A stretch of DNA of 64,000 nt. It comes from Bacteroidota bacterium. Lineage in GTDB: Bacteria; Bacteroidota; Ignavibacteria; Ignavibacteriales; Ignavibacteriaceae. The first letter of the stretch is position 1. Every line of letters starts with the position of its first letter. The position numbers were made by a program, and so were the translations under genes. The DNA lies in assembly GCA_021815405.1 (NCBI GenBank), contig JAKAGV010000008.1:186001-250000 (forward strand). Reading direction: 5' to 3'. Of the stretch, positions 30,831 to 40,734 are shown one piece after another. The notes below the pieces were generated by a model. That model was given only the letters and a program-made list of their open reading frames with translations, did no database searches and was not told the DNA's origin.

Positions 30831-32373
30831 TCAAAGCCTTATGGTAGTTGTTATTAAATCCTACTGTCTTTTCGGGTAAAACCTGCTGTATAACATTTTG
30901 AGTTGATTTTGCCGAGACGTTTAAGAAAGTGCTTGGATAAACTCCAATCCAAATTACAAAAACAAAAATCGATGCAAGGATAAACATCTCTCTCTTATTC
31001 ATATCGGTAAGATTATTCATCTTCGGATTTTTAACTTCACCAAAGATAATTTTTTGATACCACCACAATAAATAAACAGCGGCAAAAATCACTCCGCTTG
31101 TTGCAAAGATGGTGTATCCCCAGCTATTTAATACCGGTGATTTGAAAGAGCCGAGAAGAATTAAAAACTCTCCGACGAAACCGTTTAATCCCGGAAGTCC
31201 AACTGATGATAAAGTTGCAATCATTAAAAATGTTGAATAAATTGGAACTATCTTAGCAATACCTCCGTATTCTGAAAGCTCGCGTGTATGAGTTCTCTCG
31301 TAAATAACTCCAACCATCAAGAATAAAGCGCCGGTAGAAAGTCCGTGGTTAATCATTTGGATTACAGCGCCTTGAATCGACTCTTGAGTGAGCGCGAAAA
31401 TTCCAAGTACAACAAATCCGAGGTGTGCAACAGAAGAATAAGCAACAAGCTTCTTCATATCTTTCTGAACCATTGCAACAAGCGCACCATAGATAATTCC
31501 GATGATTGCAAGAACCGAAATGTATGGCGCAAATGTTATCGCAGCCTGCGGAAAAAGCGGCAGGCAAAATCTAAGCAATCCGTAAGTTCCCATCTTCAGA
31601 AGAACACCGGCAAGAATAACACTTCCTGCTGTTGGAGCTTGCACGTGTGCATCCGGCAGCCATGTGTGAAGCGGGAAAATTGGGACTTTAATTGCAAAGC
31701 TGAATGCGAACGCAAGAAACATCCATTCTTGAATGTTTTTTTGAATAGTAGGTCCTACACTGTATAGTTCGATTAAGTCGGTAGAAAAATGTCCAAGCGG
31801 AGCCGAAGCATAAACAGCCAACCAGATAATCGCAACCAGCATGAGTAAACTGCCGAACATTGTATAAAGGAAAAACTTGACAGTTGCATAAACTCTCTGG
31901 TCGCCGCCCCAAATGCCGATAATAAAGTACATCGGTATTAGCATCGCTTCCCAGAAGATATAGAACAAAAACAAATCGAGCGATACAAAAACCCCAAGCA
32001 TTCCAACTTCAAGCATCAGCATGAAGAAAGTGAATTCTTTGACTTTGCTTGTAATCGCTTTCCAGCTTGAGAGCAAAGTTAAAGGAGTTAGAAATGTCGT
32101 CAGCAAAACAAGAAGCAGCGAAATACCGTCAACACCAACATGATAGCTGATATGAAGGTTCGCAATCCAGTTGAACTTGTCCATCAATTGGAAACCGCCT
32201 TTATTTGTATCATAGCCGGCATAAAGGAATAAAGAAATTATAAAAGTAATAACAGAAAAAGCAAAACCGAAGTACTTGATAAAATTTTCTTTACTTTTAT
32301 TTATAAATAGAAGTAAGATTCCTCCGGCTAACGGAGCTAAAAGTAAATATGAAACTAAATGGTTGTTTTCCAT
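30811..32373 (-). CDS. nuoM: NADH-quinone oxidoreductase subunit M
   Basis: FPLHTWLPDAHVQAPTAGSVILAGVLLKMGTYGLLRF. Confidence 0.95.
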   Translation of the reverse strand: MENNHLVSYLLLAPLAGGILLLFINKSKENFIKYFGFAFSVITFIISLFLYAGYDTNKGGFQLMDKFNWIANLHISYHVGVDGISLLLVLLTTFLTPLTLLSSWKAITSKVKEFTFFMLMLEVGMLGVFVSLDLFLFYIFWEAMLIPMYFIIGIWGGDQRVYATVKFFLYTMFGSLLMLVAIIWLAVYASAPLGHFSTDLIELYSVGPTIQKNIQEWMFLAFAFSFAIKVPIFPLHTWLPDAHVQAPTAGSVILAGVLLKMGTYGLLRFCLPLFPQAAITFAPYISVLAIIGIIYGALVAMVQKDMKKLVAYSSVAHLGFVVLGIFALTQESIQGAVIQMINHGLSTGALFLMVGVIYERTHTRELSEYGGIAKIVPIYSTFLMIATLSSVGLPGLNGFVGEFLILLGSFKSPVLNSWGYTIFATSGVIFAAVYLLWWYQKIIFGEVKNPKMNNLTDMNKREMFILASIFVFVIWIGVYPSTFLNVSAKSTQNVIQQVLPEKTVGFNNNYHKALIGDKAW

Positions 32374-32395
32374 AACCTTTAAAACTTTGGCTTAA

Positions 32396-34333
32396 TTATA
32401 AACTTAGAATTAACCAGAAAAAAGCTACAACAATGCCGAGCATCATCATCAAAGCGTAGAACTGCGCAACACCTGTCTGAACTTTACGGATTCGCTTTGA
32501 AACAAAATCAATCACCGAAGCAGTGCCGTTAACAACACCATCGATAATTTTAGCGTCGGTAAATTTCCATAGAACCGTTTCCGAGCCTTTAACTATCGGG
32601 TTGACGACAACTGCATCGTAAGCTTCATCAACAAAATATTTGTTGAGAAGAAGCTTGTACCACCCTTTGAATTTCTTGCTGTATGCTTCCGGCAAGTCCG
32701 TTCGCTGCAGATACAAGTATCTTGCATAATAGATACTCGCAACCGCACCTACAATTGTTACGATCATCAGTAAAATTTCCGTACCATGTCCGTATGAACC
32801 GTAAACAGCAAGCTTGTTGTTTGCCGGAGCGAAAACCGGCTCCAGCCAATTCTCAAATGCATTGCCATGTGGACCCGAAAAAATTTCCGGTATTCCTATA
32901 AATCCACCGATTGCGGAAAGAACTCCGAGAACGATTAACGGAATTGTCATAACGCTTGGAGATTCATGCGGATGCTTGTCATGCCCGAATCTTTCTTCGC
33001 CATAAAAAGTAAGATAAACTAAACGGAACATATAGAATGCAGTTAATAAAGCAGTGAATGTACCGATGAACCAGAAGAAGAAGTTACCATTAGCAAACGA
33101 GTACCAGAGAATATCATCCTTACTGAAGAATCCGGCGAAAGGCGGAATGCCTGAGATTGCTAGTGAAGCTACTAAAAATGTCATAAAAGTTTTCGGCATG
33201 TATTTCTTAAGTCCCCCGTAGTGTCGAATATCCTGATCATCATGCATTGCATGGATTACCGAACCGGCGCCGAGGAACAACAAAGCTTTGAAGAAAGCAT
33301 GAGTCATTACATGGAAAATTCCGGAAGCAAAAGCGCCAACGCCCATTGCTAGGAACATATATCCAAGCTGACTAATTGTTGAATATGCTAAAACTTTTTT
33401 AATGTCATTCTGAACTAGTCCAATAGTAGCGGCAAACAAGGCAGTCAAAACTCCAACTACAGCAACAACAGTCATTATCGCCGGTGCGGATGCAAAGATG
33501 ATTGAGCACCTTGCAACCATGTAAACTCCGGCAGTAACCATTGTAGCAGCATGAATCAATGCTGAAACTGGTGTAGGACCAGCCATCGCATCCGGCAGCC
33601 AAACATAAAGTGGAATCTGGGCGGACTTTCCGGTTGCGCCGATAAACAAGAATAATGCAATTAAATTAAAAGTACCGGTTGGAATGTTTATAGAAACAGC
33701 TCTCGTAAAAACATCATTAAAGTTTAGACTTCCGAATGTCAAATAGATTAAAAATATTCCAAGTAAAAATCCGAAGTCGCCGATTCTGTTTACGATAAAT
33801 GCTTTCTTTGCCGCATCGCTTGTTGTGCTCTTTTCAAATTTTCTATCATACCAGAATCCGATAAGAAGATAAGAGCAGAGACCAACGCCTTCCCAGCCGA
33901 GGAATAAGAGAACGAAGTTATCACCTAAAATCAAATTCATCATTGCAAAGATGAATAAATTTAGGTAGGCAAAGAATCTCCAGAAGCCTTTATCGCCGTG
34001 CATGTAGCCGATTGAATAAACATGGATGATGAATCCTACGCCGGTTACAATCAAAGCCATAACTAATGAAAGCTGATCTACCTGGTAAGCAACGTTTACG
34101 TTTAGTCCGCCAACATTGAACCATGAAAATAAATTTACAATTGTTTGTCTTTGCTCGACAGGCAGGCTTAATGTTTGGAAGAAGGCGCCTAGAACAATTA
34201 GAAACGATATCCCGATTGTTCCGCTTCCGATAATTCCAATTATTTTTTCATTCTTTATTTTGCTGCCAAATAGTCCGTTGATTATAAATCCGGCGAGCGG
34301 CAGTAAAACCGTCAAATAAATTAAATGGATCAT
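32396..34333 (-). CDS. nuoL: NADH-quinone oxidoreductase subunit L
   Basis: 645 aa; LFLGWEGVGLCSYLLIGFWY, PLYVWLPDAMAGPTPVSALIHAATMVTAGVYM. Confidence 0.96.
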   Translation of the reverse strand: MIHLIYLTVLLPLAGFIINGLFGSKIKNEKIIGIIGSGTIGISFLIVLGAFFQTLSLPVEQRQTIVNLFSWFNVGGLNVNVAYQVDQLSLVMALIVTGVGFIIHVYSIGYMHGDKGFWRFFAYLNLFIFAMMNLILGDNFVLLFLGWEGVGLCSYLLIGFWYDRKFEKSTTSDAAKKAFIVNRIGDFGFLLGIFLIYLTFGSLNFNDVFTRAVSINIPTGTFNLIALFLFIGATGKSAQIPLYVWLPDAMAGPTPVSALIHAATMVTAGVYMVARCSIIFASAPAIMTVVAVVGVLTALFAATIGLVQNDIKKVLAYSTISQLGYMFLAMGVGAFASGIFHVMTHAFFKALLFLGAGSVIHAMHDDQDIRHYGGLKKYMPKTFMTFLVASLAISGIPPFAGFFSKDDILWYSFANGNFFFWFIGTFTALLTAFYMFRLVYLTFYGEERFGHDKHPHESPSVMTIPLIVLGVLSAIGGFIGIPEIFSGPHGNAFENWLEPVFAPANNKLAVYGSYGHGTEILLMIVTIVGAVASIYYARYLYLQRTDLPEAYSKKFKGWYKLLLNKYFVDEAYDAVVVNPIVKGSETVLWKFTDAKIIDGVVNGTASVIDFVSKRIRKVQTGVAQFYALMMMLGIVVAFFWLILSL

Positions 34334-34464
34334 AAATTTTTAGTAAATAAAATTTTCATAACCTAATAAAAAACTTAAACAAAGGTATAATGGAATAAAG
34401 AAATAAGGACAGTATCATGAATCTTATACCTTAAAACTTTATAACATATACCTAAATGTGGTAC

Positions 34465-34770
34465 TCACCACTTGAGTATATTTATCTCGTCAATGTTCAT
34501 TGTCAGCTTGTTCCTGAACATTGCTATAATGATTGCAAGTCCTACGGCAGCTTCCGCAGCGGCAACAGTCATTACGAAGAAGACGAACAATTGTCCTATG
34601 GAATTTCCAAGGTAAGAAGAAAAGGCAACCAGAGTTAAGTTCGCTGAATTCAACATCAATTCAACAGACATAAAAACTATTATAGCATTTCTTCTAATCA
34701 AAACTCCCGTAACGCCGGTAATAAACATGAATGCGCTCAGGATTAAATAAAAGTCAATTGGAATAATCAT
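34465..34770 (-). CDS. nuoK: NADH-quinone oxidoreductase subunit K
   Basis: [46 protein letters not shown]. Confidence 0.95.
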   Translation of the reverse strand: MIIPIDFYLILSAFMFITGVTGVLIRRNAIIVFMSVELMLNSANLTLVAFSSYLGNSIGQLFVFFVMTVAAAEAAVGLAIIIAMFRNKLTMNIDEINILKW

Positions 34771-34774
34771 AACT

Positions 34775-35287
34775 CTATTCGAATTTCTTTTTAGCTAAAA
34801 CCAATGCACCGATTGTAGCCGCAAGCAGTAAATAACCCGCAGCTTCAAAAGGCAGAATGTAATTTGTATAAAGTTCTTTCCCTATTTCTTCAATCGTTCC
34901 GGCTTTAACGCTTGCCGCAACAGCAGGATTTTCAGAGCTAGAAGGATTAGAAAGGAAAATCATATAAACTAATTGCAGGAAAACCAGTGCAGCTATTACT
35001 ACTGCAAAAACTTTTATCTTCGGATGGATACCGAACAACTTTTCGTGTTCAGGCTTAAGAAGCATTATAACGAAGAGAAATAAAACCATTATAGCGCCGG
35101 CATAAACAATAACCTGAGTTACTGCAATGAATTGGGCATTAAGCAGCAAGTATAATCCCGCTAGAGCTGCAAAGTTCAGAATCAGAAACAATGCACTGAT
35201 TACCGGATTGGACCGTGTAATCATCAGAATTGAAGACACCGCTGCTATAATCGCAAAGACAAAGAATAAAATTATTTCGAGAGGCAT
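34775..35287 (-). CDS. nuoJ: NADH-quinone oxidoreductase subunit J
   Basis: [51 protein letters not shown]. Confidence 0.94.
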   Translation of the reverse strand: MPLEIILFFVFAIIAAVSSILMITRSNPVISALFLILNFAALAGLYLLLNAQFIAVTQVIVYAGAIMVLFLFVIMLLKPEHEKLFGIHPKIKVFAVVIAALVFLQLVYMIFLSNPSSSENPAVAASVKAGTIEEIGKELYTNYILPFEAAGYLLLAATIGALVLAKKKFE

Positions 35288-35446
35288 TATCTAGTAAAAA
35301 ATTTATTGTTCAATATTTGTTAAAATAAATTTAAGTCCATAGTCACTTCGACAAGCTCAGAGACCGATCATTTGAAAATCAATGAGTTTGCCTTATACCA
35401 TTTGCCGTACCTGTTGTCGAAGCAATAACCAACCTTCTACCACCAA

Positions 35447-36730
35447 TTACGGAGTATTCCGGTAAATCATTCTTGCAAACGGAATGGTTTCTCTTACATG
35501 GTCGAGTCCGCAAATCCAAGCCACAGTCCTTTCAATTCCAAGTCCGAATCCCGAATGCGGAACAGAACCATATCTCCTCAAATCAAGGTACCACTCAAAA
35601 GCTTCCATCGGCAGGTTTTGCTCTTGAATCCTCTTTACAAGCAAATCGTAATCATCTTCTCTCTGGCTTCCGCCGATAATTTCACCATAACCTTCAGGAG
35701 CCAGTACATCAACAGCTAACGCAAGCTTATCATTCTGCGGATCCCGCTTCATATAGAAAGCTTTTACTTCCGCGGGATAATGATGAACCATTACAGGACT
35801 ATTAAACTGGTTTGAAACAACCGTCTCATCAGTTCCGCCTAAATCATTACCCCACTCAAACTCAATTCCATTTTTCTTTAAAATATCTACTGCTTCATCA
35901 TAAGAAATTCTCGGAAGAGGTTTCTTTACATTCTGAAGCTTTGTTGTATCGCGTTCAATTACTTTTAATTCTTCGGCTCTATCTTTTAGAACTGTTTGAA
36001 CTACATATTCTAAAAAGTCTTCGGCTAAATCCATATCGTCGTTCAATTCTGCAAACGCAACTTCCGGTTCCACCATCCAGAACTCTGTAAGATGTCTTCT
36101 TGTTTTAGATTTTTCTGCTCTGAATGTTGGTCCAAATGTATAAACTTTGCCGAAAGCCATTGCCCCGGCTTCGGCATATAACTGACCGGACTGCGATAAG
36201 TAGGCTTTTCCTAAATCAAAATAATCCGTTGCAAATAGAGTCGAAGTTCCTTCGCAGGCGGCAGGAGTTAAGATGGGCGTATCCATCAAAGTAAAACCAT
36301 TTCCGTCAAAATAATCTCTTATTGCTTTAATTATTCTGTGGCGTATTCTTAGGATAGCATGCTGTTTGCTTGAACGGAGCCACAAGTGACGATGGTCCAT
36401 TAAAAATTCGGTGCCGTGGTCTTTGGGTGTAATTGGATAGTCTTTGGCTTCCGATATTACTTTCAAACCGGTTGCATCAAGCTCATATCCGCCGGGAGCT
36501 CTTGGCTCAACTTTTACTTTTCCGGTTACTTCAATGGATGATTCCTGTCCCAATTTATCGGCTAAATTAAAAACTTCTTCTGAAACATTGCCTTTAAAAT
36601 AAACGCATTGAAGAAGCCCGGTGCCGTCTCTTAATATTATAAACTTTATCTTCCCGCTTGATCTTTTATTGTAAAGCCATCCTTTTAATGTGACTTCTTT
36701 ACCGACAAATTCACCTAAATCTTTTATCAA
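35447..36730 (-). CDS. asnS: Asparaginyl-tRNA synthetase
   Basis: Class II aa[55 protein letters not shown]. Confidence 0.93.
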   Translation of the reverse strand: MIKDLGEFVGKEVTLKGWLYNKRSSGKIKFIILRDGTGLLQCVYFKGNVSEEVFNLADKLGQESSIEVTGKVKVEPRAPGGYELDATGLKVISEAKDYPITPKDHGTEFLMDHRHLWLRSSKQHAILRIRHRIIKAIRDYFDGNGFTLMDTPILTPAACEGTSTLFATDYFDLGKAYLSQSGQLYAEAGAMAFGKVYTFGPTFRAEKSKTRRHLTEFWMVEPEVAFAELNDDMDLAEDFLEYVVQTVLKDRAEELKVIERDTTKLQNVKKPLPRISYDEAVDILKKNGIEFEWGNDLGGTDETVVSNQFNSPVMVHHYPAEVKAFYMKRDPQNDKLALAVDVLAPEGYGEIIGGSQREDDYDLLVKRIQEQNLPMEAFEWYLDLRRYGSVPHSGFGLGIERTVAWICGLDHVRETIPFARMIYRNTP

Positions 36731-36858
36731 TTTTAACTATGTTTTTTAGTTCAAAGTTCTAAATTTAAGTTTCAAATATATGTACACCCTGCTATAAATG
36801 CAAAATAAACTGTGTATAAAACATCAAATAACAAAACACAAATTAAAATTTATTCCTT

Positions 36859-36941
36859 ATTCTTACGTCTTTCTTTTAGTCTTCATCTTTCTCTTAATTG
36901 ATTTTAAATCCGATTAAGATTAAGGGCACGATTAAGAGTTC
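36859..36941. repeat. Palindromic repeat family B, copy 2 (degenerate)
   Basis: ttcctattcttacgtc..., tctcttaattg...gattaagattaagggcacgattaagag. Confidence 0.5.
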
Positions 36942-36960
36942 TCCGAGTAACATAATTTAA

Positions 36961-37088
36961 TAACTGAAGTTACGCAATTGTCATGCTGAACTTGTTTCAG
37001 CATCTAAAAACAGCTTAAAAATAAAGATTCCGAAACAAGTTAGGAATGACAAATGGATCATTTTATTCATTTTGCGTAACTTCAGTTA
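36961..37088. repeat. Palindromic repeat family A, copy 4 (best preserved)
   Basis: Perfect 17-bp terminal inverted repeats taactgaagttacgcaa / ttgcgtaacttcagtta; internal hairpins as in other copies. Confidence 0.9.
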
Positions 37089-37094
37089 ATAAGT

Positions 37095-37247
37095 CATTCC
37101 CGATAGTTTCGATACTTCTTGATGAATCGGAATTACTCATTCGCTTTGCCGGAAATGAAAGGTCATTGAGTTTCTCCGGTCGCTTCGATACTATTCCTCA
37201 AAGACTCAGAATAACTCAGCGACCGGAGAGGTATCGAGATGACCGTC
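37095..37247. repeat. Composite palindromic repeat family D, copy 2
   Basis: ggtcattgagtttctccggtcgct...agcgaccggagaggtatcgagatgacc stem, arranged as at 19374..19607. Confidence 0.65.
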
Positions 37248-37285
37248 TGGGTTCTTCACAAATTATTCTAATTCTTATTAAGAAT

Positions 37286-37474
37286 CTCTGTTTCTTTCTC
37301 TAAGAAACTCAGAAAATTCCACTGAAACTCCGTGCATGTTCACATGAATTTTTTAAGCTTTCATAAGACTTCTATGGCATTTTCCAATGGTTCCGGGGAA
37401 TGTCACAGAGCTTTCGGGGACTTCCACAGGTATTTCGTGGAGTTCCACAAATGTTCTGTTGTATTGGTTCAGCG
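37286..37474. repeat. Second tandem array of ~9 degenerate 21-bp units
   Basis: TTTCGG-like anchors at 37286, 37307, 37328, 37349, 37370, 37391, 37412, 37433, 37454; best units ttccggggaatgtcacag, tttcggggacttccacag, tttcgtggagttccacaa. Confidence 0.75.
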
Positions 37475-37536
37475 TGAAATGGAATTTCAAGTTGATTAAG
37501 TAAGGTGAAAAATCAGTCCGTCTAGCGACGAGGTTT

Positions 37537-38442
37537 TCAACTAACATGTTTCACCTCATAACGAGCTTTTTTAGCTGATTGTAATTTAATATTTCTTTGA
37601 TCAAGTTTCTCATTAATTCTGTTATTCAAGAAATCATCGGGAGTAAGATAAAATAAAGAGCTGTGCAGTCGCTTGTTGTTATAATAATCGACAAACTTAG
37701 CAATCTGCTCTATGGCATCATCAAGGTTTATCATAGACTTAGCCTGAATGCACTCTAGCTGAATGGTCCTATGGTAACGCTCAATCTTACCGTTACTCTG
37801 AGGATATGCAATTGAAGTGCGAATATGCTGCAGCCCGGCAAGCTTCAAGTAAACTGCAAAGTCTTTAGAGATATACTGAGGTCCATTATCAGTAATGAGT
37901 CTGGGTTTAACACCGGGATATTTCTCCAGGGCTTTCTGCACGGTAAGCTCTATATCGTACTCCTGCATATTTAGCCTTAGCTCATGATGGACAATATAAC
38001 GCGAATAACCATCAATAACAGAGATAAGAAATAAGAAGGTGCCGCGGAAGTTAACGTACTTAATATCATTGTGCCAGTGCTGATGAGGCGCAGTCGGCTG
38101 AATAAACCCGCTGCCTTTGGATGATTTCTTAACCTGGTTCCAACGATTAAGCAAGCCGACAGATTTCAAGACTCTGTAAGTAGTTGAAGGACTTACGGCT
38201 GCTATGTTATCGTCTATCATCATGTAGGTTAGTCTTCTGTAGCCTTCACCAAAATGTTCTTTGGCATAGTTAATAATGGCTTGTCTTTCCCAGTCCAGTA
38301 TCCAGTGCTGCTTTGGAATGGTGCCGTTATGATTGTTGGCTTTATCTTTACGGTCAACCCAGGAGTAGTACTTACTGGAGCTGATGCCTATAAGCTGAAG
38401 CAGCTTACCGTTCGGAATATTTGTTTTAGATGTCATCATCAA
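37537..38442 (-). CDS. IS3-family OrfB-like integrase/transposase (rve/DDE)
   Basis: WHNDIKYVNFRGTFLFLISVIDGYSRYIV...RLITDNGPQYISKDF...YPQSNGKIERYHRTIQLE; track start is TTG and the frame stays open 24 codons upstream to the orfA stop. Confidence 0.85.
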   Translation of the reverse strand: MMMTSKTNIPNGKLLQLIGISSSKYYSWVDRKDKANNHNGTIPKQHWILDWERQAIINYAKEHFGEGYRRLTYMMIDDNIAAVSPSTTYRVLKSVGLLNRWNQVKKSSKGSGFIQPTAPHQHWHNDIKYVNFRGTFLFLISVIDGYSRYIVHHELRLNMQEYDIELTVQKALEKYPGVKPRLITDNGPQYISKDFAVYLKLAGLQHIRTSIAYPQSNGKIERYHRTIQLECIQAKSMINLDDAIEQIAKFVDYYNNKRLHSSLFYLTPDDFLNNRINEKLDQRNIKLQSAKKARYEVKHVS

Positions 38443-38514
38443 AGTAAACTCTACAATGTTATCTCGTACGTCAGGCTCGACCCACTGAGCATTTAGTTGT
38501 CCCCATCGATACTT

Positions 38515-38826
38515 TTACGCCAAAGGCGCACAGGTTTTTATTTCGATGTTCTCCCTAAGAAGAAAACTAATTGCCTCATCACGGTCTTTGAGCTTAGACT
38601 GGAGCTTCTCGATCTTTCTCTGTTCTGCAGAAAGCTGCTGAGAGTTGGATACTTTCGGCTTAAAAATATCTTGGGCAGATTCAAATAGCTTTTTCTTCCA
38701 GTTGTAGATGTCATTTGGTCTGACTTGATACTTTTCTGCTATTTGGCTGATATGGACATTGTTCTCTAATAATTCGCGTAGGATTATTACCTTTTGTTCT
38801 GCTGAGTACTGCTTTCTTTGTTTCAT
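38515..38826 (-). CDS. IS3-family OrfA-like HTH protein
   Basis: QYSAEQKVIILRELLENNVHISQIAEKYQVRPNDIYNWKKKLFE. Confidence 0.85.
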   Translation of the reverse strand: MKQRKQYSAEQKVIILRELLENNVHISQIAEKYQVRPNDIYNWKKKLFESAQDIFKPKVSNSQQLSAEQRKIEKLQSKLKDRDEAISFLLRENIEIKTCAPLA

Positions 38827-38944
38827 GGAATCTCCTATAATATTTTACACTAATTGTAATTTACGAAATTCCATTTCCATCTGAAGCTTTACAATATCAT
38901 TCATAGTCACCCAATTGCTATTCATATTCTTTGAAGCGAAGGAG

Positions 38945-40609
38945 CTACTGGTTTTTAAAATAGAAATTTATCCCCGTCACCGTCCATCTTGCCCGAAGGT
39001 TTAACGTATCGGGATAAAAGACAAATTTTTCAGCAGGCTTGAAAGGTAATGGCTTGCCGAATGAATAAGTTTTGCTGCTGTCCGTATCGTAAAAACCCCA
39101 AAGTAAATATTTGCCGGGCTGGACTCTGTCGAATTTGAAACTGTTTGAATTCTTCATGGGCTGCTGATATTTTAATTTGTCAGCGTCTATACCTTGAAGT
39201 ACTAAGTATGGATTGCTAGAAAAGTTCACTCCTTCAGCCGTGCCTGAAACTCCGGTAAAGTCAAGTCCGTTTATCGTTCTAAACTTATATTGATATACCG
39301 AATCGTAAGCGTTTCCGGCGGCATCTTTAAATGCGTTTAGGTTTAATTTGATTATATAATCCGTGTTAGCTTTCAATTTTTGCTTTGGTAAAACTTTGAA
39401 TGAAGCATTGTCTACAAAATAAACTTCAATTGGATATTGCATACCCGAAGTATCTGTTAATGAAATGTTTTTCTTCGCGGCTAAAGAATCGAATCCATCA
39501 TTAAAAGAAAAAGAGATTACAGCGTCTAGAAAATCAACTTTATCCGAATTTGGCGGCGGAATAACACCTGCAACTCCAGGTTTAGTTGTATCGGACTTAT
39601 CACTAAGAGTAACCTGTGCAAAGTCATTGACAAAGATATTTCCTAATTTATCTTTAATCGAATCTACAATTACATAAACTTCATCTTTCATCGGAAAATC
39701 AGCATTCGTAACAAGTACCATTTCGGTAGGCTTAGTGTTTCCTTTGAAGGCAAAGACCGGAGTAAAAGTATTTTTTGATGTTGAATCAATTAGAGAAAAA
39801 TTCTTAGTGCTGATGGTTGAATAATCGACTTCTTTTGTAAAATTTAAAAGTATATGATATTTATCTGTCATCGCAGCGCTGATAAGTCGTGGTTTAACTG
39901 TGTCCAATTTAGTCAGGAAAAAATTAACTCCGGTGGCAATTGTATCTGTTTCAGTCAACTTAATATCGCTTGATGGCATACCGATGTCATCCTGCTCAGG
40001 CTGATAAATCAAATCTTTGTACTGGTCTCTAACTGCGAAGACCCTGTAAGTTGCCGGGGCTAAGCCAAGTAATTTATATGAACCGTCAATGCCGGTTTGA
40101 GAAATATAGTCAGGTTTATATTTCATTGGATTAACTGCGCTGTCTCCAACGGTGTAAGCAAATATCATTATTCCGTCAGGCTTTTCATCATAGACTTTGC
40201 CTTCGATTTCACCTTTATCAATTTTATCACCTGTTGAAAAAGTTAAAGTGTAGGACTGAGACATCCTGTTGTGGTTGTAATAATCCTGCAAGTCAGTCCC
40301 GATGGTCATAACATAAGTAATATTTTTTTTCAATGCTGAAGGAAAAGAAATCTTAACCGATGTCCCAGTCCAATCAAAATTCATATCTCCTTCAATTGCC
40401 GGTGAGATGAACAAGGCATTCTTCAAAGTTGATTTATCAATATATTTTGAAAAATCAAACTGAACATAATCCCCATTAAAATTTGTTGTTCCGTTTGCAG
40501 GATAAACGTCAACGATCTTAGGAGGAACTGTATCAACTGCACCGCCGCCGGGAGGAAGCTGGTTGGCGCACCCTGATAACAGCAGCATTATAAAAAAAGT
40601 ATATGGCAA
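38945..40609 (-). CDS. Ig-like (Big_5/SbsA-type) domain lipoprotein
   Basis: Lipobox LLLSGC; PPKIVDVYPANGTTNFNGDYVQFDFSKYID, repeated Ig-like segments. Confidence 0.75.
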   Translation of the reverse strand: MPYTFFIMLLLSGCANQLPPGGGAVDTVPPKIVDVYPANGTTNFNGDYVQFDFSKYIDKSTLKNALFISPAIEGDMNFDWTGTSVKISFPSALKKNITYVMTIGTDLQDYYNHNRMSQSYTLTFSTGDKIDKGEIEGKVYDEKPDGIMIFAYTVGDSAVNPMKYKPDYISQTGIDGSYKLLGLAPATYRVFAVRDQYKDLIYQPEQDDIGMPSSDIKLTETDTIATGVNFFLTKLDTVKPRLISAAMTDKYHILLNFTKEVDYSTISTKNFSLIDSTSKNTFTPVFAFKGNTKPTEMVLVTNADFPMKDEVYVIVDSIKDKLGNIFVNDFAQVTLSDKSDTTKPGVAGVIPPPNSDKVDFLDAVISFSFNDGFDSLAAKKNISLTDTSGMQYPIEVYFVDNASFKVLPKQKLKANTDYIIKLNLNAFKDAAGNAYDSVYQYKFRTINGLDFTGVSGTAEGVNFSSNPYLVLQGIDADKLKYQQPMKNSNSFKFDRVQPGKYLLWGFYDTDSSKTYSFGKPLPFKPAEKFVFYPDTLNLRARWTVTGINFYFKNQ

Positions 40610-40611
40610 AA

Positions 40612-40705
40612 GATATAGGGAATAAGGTTTATGGTATAAGTTATAAGCAATACCTTTGTTTCGTTTCCATATACCATATACCCTATACCCTATACCTAAA
40701 TACCG
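40612..40705. repeat. Intergenic repeat family C (tataccctatacc type), copy
   Basis: tatagggaataaggtttatggtata...tataccatataccctatacc inverted repeat; related segments at 42140 and 34380. Confidence 0.5.
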
Positions 40706-40734
40706 TAGAGTAATGTGTGAATTCGTAATATGTG

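Larger units (their letters stand above)
37475..38879 (-). mobile_element. IS3-family-like insertion sequence
   Basis: Terminal inverted sequences tgaaatggaatttc (left) and reverse complement of gaaattccatttcca (right); encodes OrfA-like HTH and OrfB-like DDE ORFs. No clear target-site duplication seen. Confidence 0.8.

Noticed and set aside
37475-38879. Target-site duplication for the IS3-like element
   Set aside because: Flanks (left ...ttcagcg, right tctgaagc...) show no convincing 3-5 bp direct repeat; boundaries remain approximate.
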